Shown here: piece by piece, positions 14,102 to 16,380 of the stretch | Layout of the letters: each line of letters starts with the position of its first letter | Position numbering within the stretch: the first letter of the stretch is position 1 | From: Candidatus Microgenomates bacterium | Lineage (GTDB): Bacteria > Patescibacteriota > Microgenomatia > 2-02-FULL-39-11 | Direction of reading: 5' to 3' | Length of the DNA: 16,380 bases | Assembly (NCBI GenBank): GCA_022866885.1 | Contig: JALHWS010000126.1 | Span: 1-16,380, forward strand | Made by a program: the position numbers and the translations under genes | Notes under the pieces: generated by a model | Told to the model about the DNA's origin: nothing | Databases searched by the model: none | Seen by the model: only the letters and a program-made list of their open reading frames with translations

Positions 14102-16126
14102 ATGGATATACAAACAATCGCTCTATTTGTCGCTCCGGCGACCGCTTTGCTTGCCCTTTTCTACGGTGTAATTTTAGCCAAACGGGTTTTGGCCGAAGAC
14201 GAAGGTAGTGAAAAACTGCAGCAGATCGCAAAAGCGGTCCGGGAAGGTTCAATGGCTTATCTTTCCCAACAGTTTAAGGTTGTGGGAATTTTTATAGCCA
14301 TTTTAAGCGTCCTGATAGCTCTAGGACTTGGAATCGGGATGGCGGTTACTTTTTTAATCGGCGCAATATTTAGCGCCACCATCGGCTATTTCGGCATGTG
14401 GATCGCGGTACGGGCCAATGTCCGAACCGCCAACAATGCTCAAAAGGGCTTAAACCCAGCCTTAAAAACCGCTTTTAGCGCCGGCACGGTTAACGGGATG
14501 CTGGTTGTCGGTCTTGGTCTTCTGGGCGTTTCTCTTATCTATATGTGGTCTTATTTTTCCTTTATTTCCCAGGGGACTGATGTAGTTGCTAAAAACGCCA
14601 CCAATGTCCTGGTCGGTTACGGCTTCGGCGCCGCTTTGCTGGCTCTTTTCATGCGGGTCGGCGGAGGTATTTTCACCAAAGCCGCTGATGTGGGTGCAGA
14701 CCTCGTCGGTAAAGTGGAAAAAGGAATTCCCGAGGATGATCCGCGCAATCCGGCGGTCATTGCCGATAATGTCGGAGACAATGTCGGTGACTGCGCCGGC
14801 ATGGCAGCGGATGTATTCGAATCATACGCGTTAACGATTGTGGCAGCCATGATCTTGGGCGGAAACATGTTTGGCTTAAAAGGTGTCGTTTTTCCGCTTC
14901 TGGCCCGAAGCGGAGGCATCCTAACTTCTATTCTCGGTACCTTTTTCGTTAAAGCGAAAAATGATCGCGAAAATCCGTTAAATCCCCTGATCCGCGGATT
15001 TATGGTAGCGGCTGTTTCAGCGATCGTCATTTTCATGGGATTGGCCATCTTCCTTCTGGGAGAACCGAAGGCCGGTTACGCGGCGGTAGTCGGTATCGTC
15101 TCCATGCTGATGCTTCTTTATGTCACTAAATATTACACCGGCCCCGGCGAGAAACCGGTTGTGGAGATTGCTAAAGCTTCACAAACCGGCAGTGGAACCA
15201 ATCTGATTGCCGGTCTTTCCGTCGGCATGGCCTCAACCTTTTTCTCGGTCATCATCGTGGCGGCCACGATTTACGTAGGCTACTTGCTTCTCGGTTTTTA
15301 CGGAATTTCACTCGCCGGCATGGGCATGCTGGCAACAACCGGCATCATCATGTCTTTGGATACCTTCGGCCCGATTGCCGATAACGCCCAAGGGATGGTG
15401 GAAATGGCAGGCTTAAAAGGTAAAGCGGCCCAAATTACCAGCAGTCTGGATGCCGTCGGCAATACGACCAAAGCCCTAACCAAAGGCTTCGCCGTCGGTT
15501 CGGCGGCTGTCGCGGCCAGTTCCCTTTTTGCCACTTATTTTGAGGCGACGGGACTGACTTCCATTGATATTGCCAACCCGAAAGTGTTTGTCGGTCTTCT
15601 GATTGGTTCATCACTGGCATATCTTTTCAGCTCACGGCTGATCGGTTCAGTCGGCCGGGCGGCTTTTGAGGTGGTTGAGGAAGTCAGACGGCAGTTTAAA
15701 GAAATCAAAGGAATCATGGAAGGCAAAACTTTGCCTGATTATTCCAAAGCGGTCGCCATCGTCACCGCCGCGGCGCAAAAAGAGCTGGTTATCCCGGCTT
15801 TGATGGTGGTTATTTTACCAATCTTAACGTCACTTCTTGGTGCACAAGCCTTGGGCGGCTTTTTGGGTGGAGTAGTCGTTTCCGGACTGTTACTTGCCTT
15901 TTTCATGTGTAATACCGGCGGGGCTTGGGACAATGCCAAAAAATATATCGAAGACGGCAATTTTGGCGGCAAAGGCAGCGACACCCACAAAGCGGCTGTT
16001 GTTGGTGATACCGTCGGTGATCCCTTGAAAGATACGGCCGGACCCGCTCTCAATCCGATGATGAAGATCGTCCAGATCGTGGCGTTATTAATTGCACCGT
16101 TCGTAATAACATTTATTGGAAAGTAA
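14102..16126 (+). CDS. hppA: Membrane-bound proton-translocating pyrophosphatase, K+-independent type
   Basis: The 674-residue protein has about 16 hydrophobic helices, the family norm. It hydrolyses cytoplasmic pyrophosphate and pumps ions outward. The active-site loops are complete: DVGADLVGKVE (196-206), the acidic GIPEDDPRNPAVIADNVGDN segment (208-227), GGAWDNAKKYIE (606-617) and GDTVGDPLKDTAGPALNP (635-652). GNTTK at 453-457 carries Lys457 where K+-dependent enzymes have Ala. In the family this marks the K+-independent, H+-pumping class, so H+ transport is predicted rather than Na+. The gene sits between gyrB and gyrA, an unusual place, and is bracketed by two directly oriented copies of the same palindromic repeat. 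In a cell with limited metabolism it could build proton motive force from biosynthetic pyrophosphate. That role is inference. Confidence 0.96.
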   Translation: MDIQTIALFVAPATALLALFYGVILAKRVLAEDEGSEKLQQIAKAVREGSMAYLSQQFKVVGIFIAILSVLIALGLGIGMAVTFLIGAIFSATIGYFGMWIAVRANVRTANNAQKGLNPALKTAFSAGTVNGMLVVGLGLLGVSLIYMWSYFSFISQGTDVVAKNATNVLVGYGFGAALLALFMRVGGGIFTKAADVGADLVGKVEKGIPEDDPRNPAVIADNVGDNVGDCAGMAADVFESYALTIVAAMILGGNMFGLKGVVFPLLARSGGILTSILGTFFVKAKNDRENPLNPLIRGFMVAAVSAIVIFMGLAIFLLGEPKAGYAAVVGIVSMLMLLYVTKYYTGPGEKPVVEIAKASQTGSGTNLIAGLSVGMASTFFSVIIVAATIYVGYLLLGFYGISLAGMGMLATTGIIMSLDTFGPIADNAQGMVEMAGLKGKAAQITSSLDAVGNTTKALTKGFAVGSAAVAASSLFATYFEATGLTSIDIANPKVFVGLLIGSSLAYLFSSRLIGSVGRAAFEVVEEVRRQFKEIKGIMEGKTLPDYSKAVAIVTAAAQKELVIPALMVVILPILTSLLGAQALGGFLGGVVVSGLLLAFFMCNTGGAWDNAKKYIEDGNFGGKGSDTHKAAVVGDTVGDPLKDTAGPALNPMMKIVQIVALLIAPFVITFIGK

Positions 16127-16131
16127 TCTAT

Positions 16132-16212
16132 TGTCATTGCGATCCCGAGCATGGTCGAGGGAGAAGCAATCCCGTCCGAGATTGCCACGTCGCTTCGCTC
16201 CTCGCAATGACA
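16132..16212. repeat. Cloverleaf-foldable palindromic repeat, copy 2 (between hppA and gyrA)
   Basis: The element is 81 bp with the same 11-bp ends as copy 1 (16132-16142 and 16202-16212), extended to 12 bp here by the flanking T and A. The central stem GCAATC/GATTGC (16166-16185) and a 27-bp core (16163-16189) are identical to copy 1. The first side arm differs in sequence but still pairs (TCC-CGA with TCG-AG-GGA, 16143-16162, with a 2-nt bulge). The third arm (16189-16201) pairs poorly. Both copies are in the same orientation. Confidence 0.85.
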
Positions 16213-16236
16213 AAATAAGTATTGTAAAATTAAAAT
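16207..16236 (+). promoter_or_regulatory. Possible gyrA promoter whose -35 lies in the repeat end
   Basis: ATGACA (16207-16212, 5 of 6), the last six bases of the palindromic repeat, is 18 bp from TAAAAT (16231-16236, 5 of 6). Transcription would start near 16243, one base before the gyrA ATG. A second TAAAAT at 16225-16230 is an alternative -10 box. Confidence 0.45.
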
Positions 16237-16243
16237 TCATATT

Positions 16244-16380
16244 ATGACTGATATAGGAAAATTACTTGAAATCGACATCACTTCGGAGATGAAGCGAAGT
16301 TACCTTGATTACGCCATGAGCGTAATCGTCTCGCGTGCCCTTCCGGACGTAAGGGACGGCCTCAAACCGGTGCACCGCCG
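16244..16380 (+). CDS. gyrA: DNA gyrase subunit A, N-terminal fragment (runs off right edge)
   Basis: Forty-five residues are visible from the ATG at 16244, beginning MTDIGKLLEIDITSEMKRSY. The segment YLDYAMSVIVSRALPDVRDG followed by LKPVHRR is the invariant N-terminal signature of type IIA topoisomerase A subunits. GyrA rather than ParC is favoured because gyrB lies upstream on the same strand and no second B subunit is seen. The catalytic tyrosine and the C-terminal beta-pinwheel are beyond the window. There is no Shine-Dalgarno in the AT-rich sequence before the ATG, and the predicted transcript would be nearly leaderless. Confidence 0.94.
   Translation, partial: MTDIGKLLEIDITSEMKRSYLDYAMSVIVSRALPDVRDGLKPVHR

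Overview
The window reads like a small-genome bacterium of the Candidate Phyla Radiation (Patescibacteria), perhaps Microgenomates. This rests on gene content and style, not on a phylogenetic marker: a compact type IV pilus operon, pilins with a short GFTLIE leader and a Cys-rich C-terminus, a shortened DNA polymerase III delta' lacking its P-loop, and a K+-independent membrane pyrophosphatase. TGA ends several genes, so this is not one of the CPR lineages that reads TGA as glycine.

Layout, left to right. (1) Positions 1-2280, minus strand: an overlapping set in transcription order GT-C-type membrane glycosyltransferase, prepilin peptidase pilD, and a pilin-like gene running off the left edge. 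Both junctions are 4-base ATGA overlaps. (2) Positions 2281-2404: a promoter and a palindromic repeat in the leader of the plus-strand gene. (3) Positions 2405-4636, plus strand: a YfhO-type membrane glycosyltransferase-like protein whose 3' end overlaps its convergent neighbour by 86 bp. (4) Positions 11202-4551, minus strand: pilB, pilT, pilC, a pilin, and a DUF2723 (protein O-mannosyltransferase-like) gene joined to the pilin by TAATG. (5) Positions 11203-11278: a divergent promoter region. (6) Positions 11279-16380, plus strand: holB-like delta', gyrB, hppA and the start of gyrA.

How the genes fit together. PilB and PilT are the extension and retraction ATPases, PilC the inner-membrane platform, PilD the leader peptidase/methylase, and the two GFTLIE proteins its substrates. 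Three polytopic GT-C-like proteins lie among these genes, and two of them are translationally coupled to pilus genes. A pilus assembly plus surface or pilin glycosylation locus is therefore the simplest reading, though the glycosylation part is inference. The right half is housekeeping: clamp loader, gyrase, and a proton-pumping pyrophosphatase placed between the two gyrase genes.

The most notable non-coding structure is a pair of about 80-bp cloverleaf-foldable inverted repeats, in direct orientation on either side of hppA. Three plus-strand housekeeping genes (holB, gyrB, gyrA) have -10 boxes placed so that transcripts would be leaderless or nearly so. No gene-free stretch exceeds about 125 bp. 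I saw no tRNA, rRNA, CRISPR array, transposase or canonical intrinsic terminator. All coordinates, spacings and base counts were made by hand.
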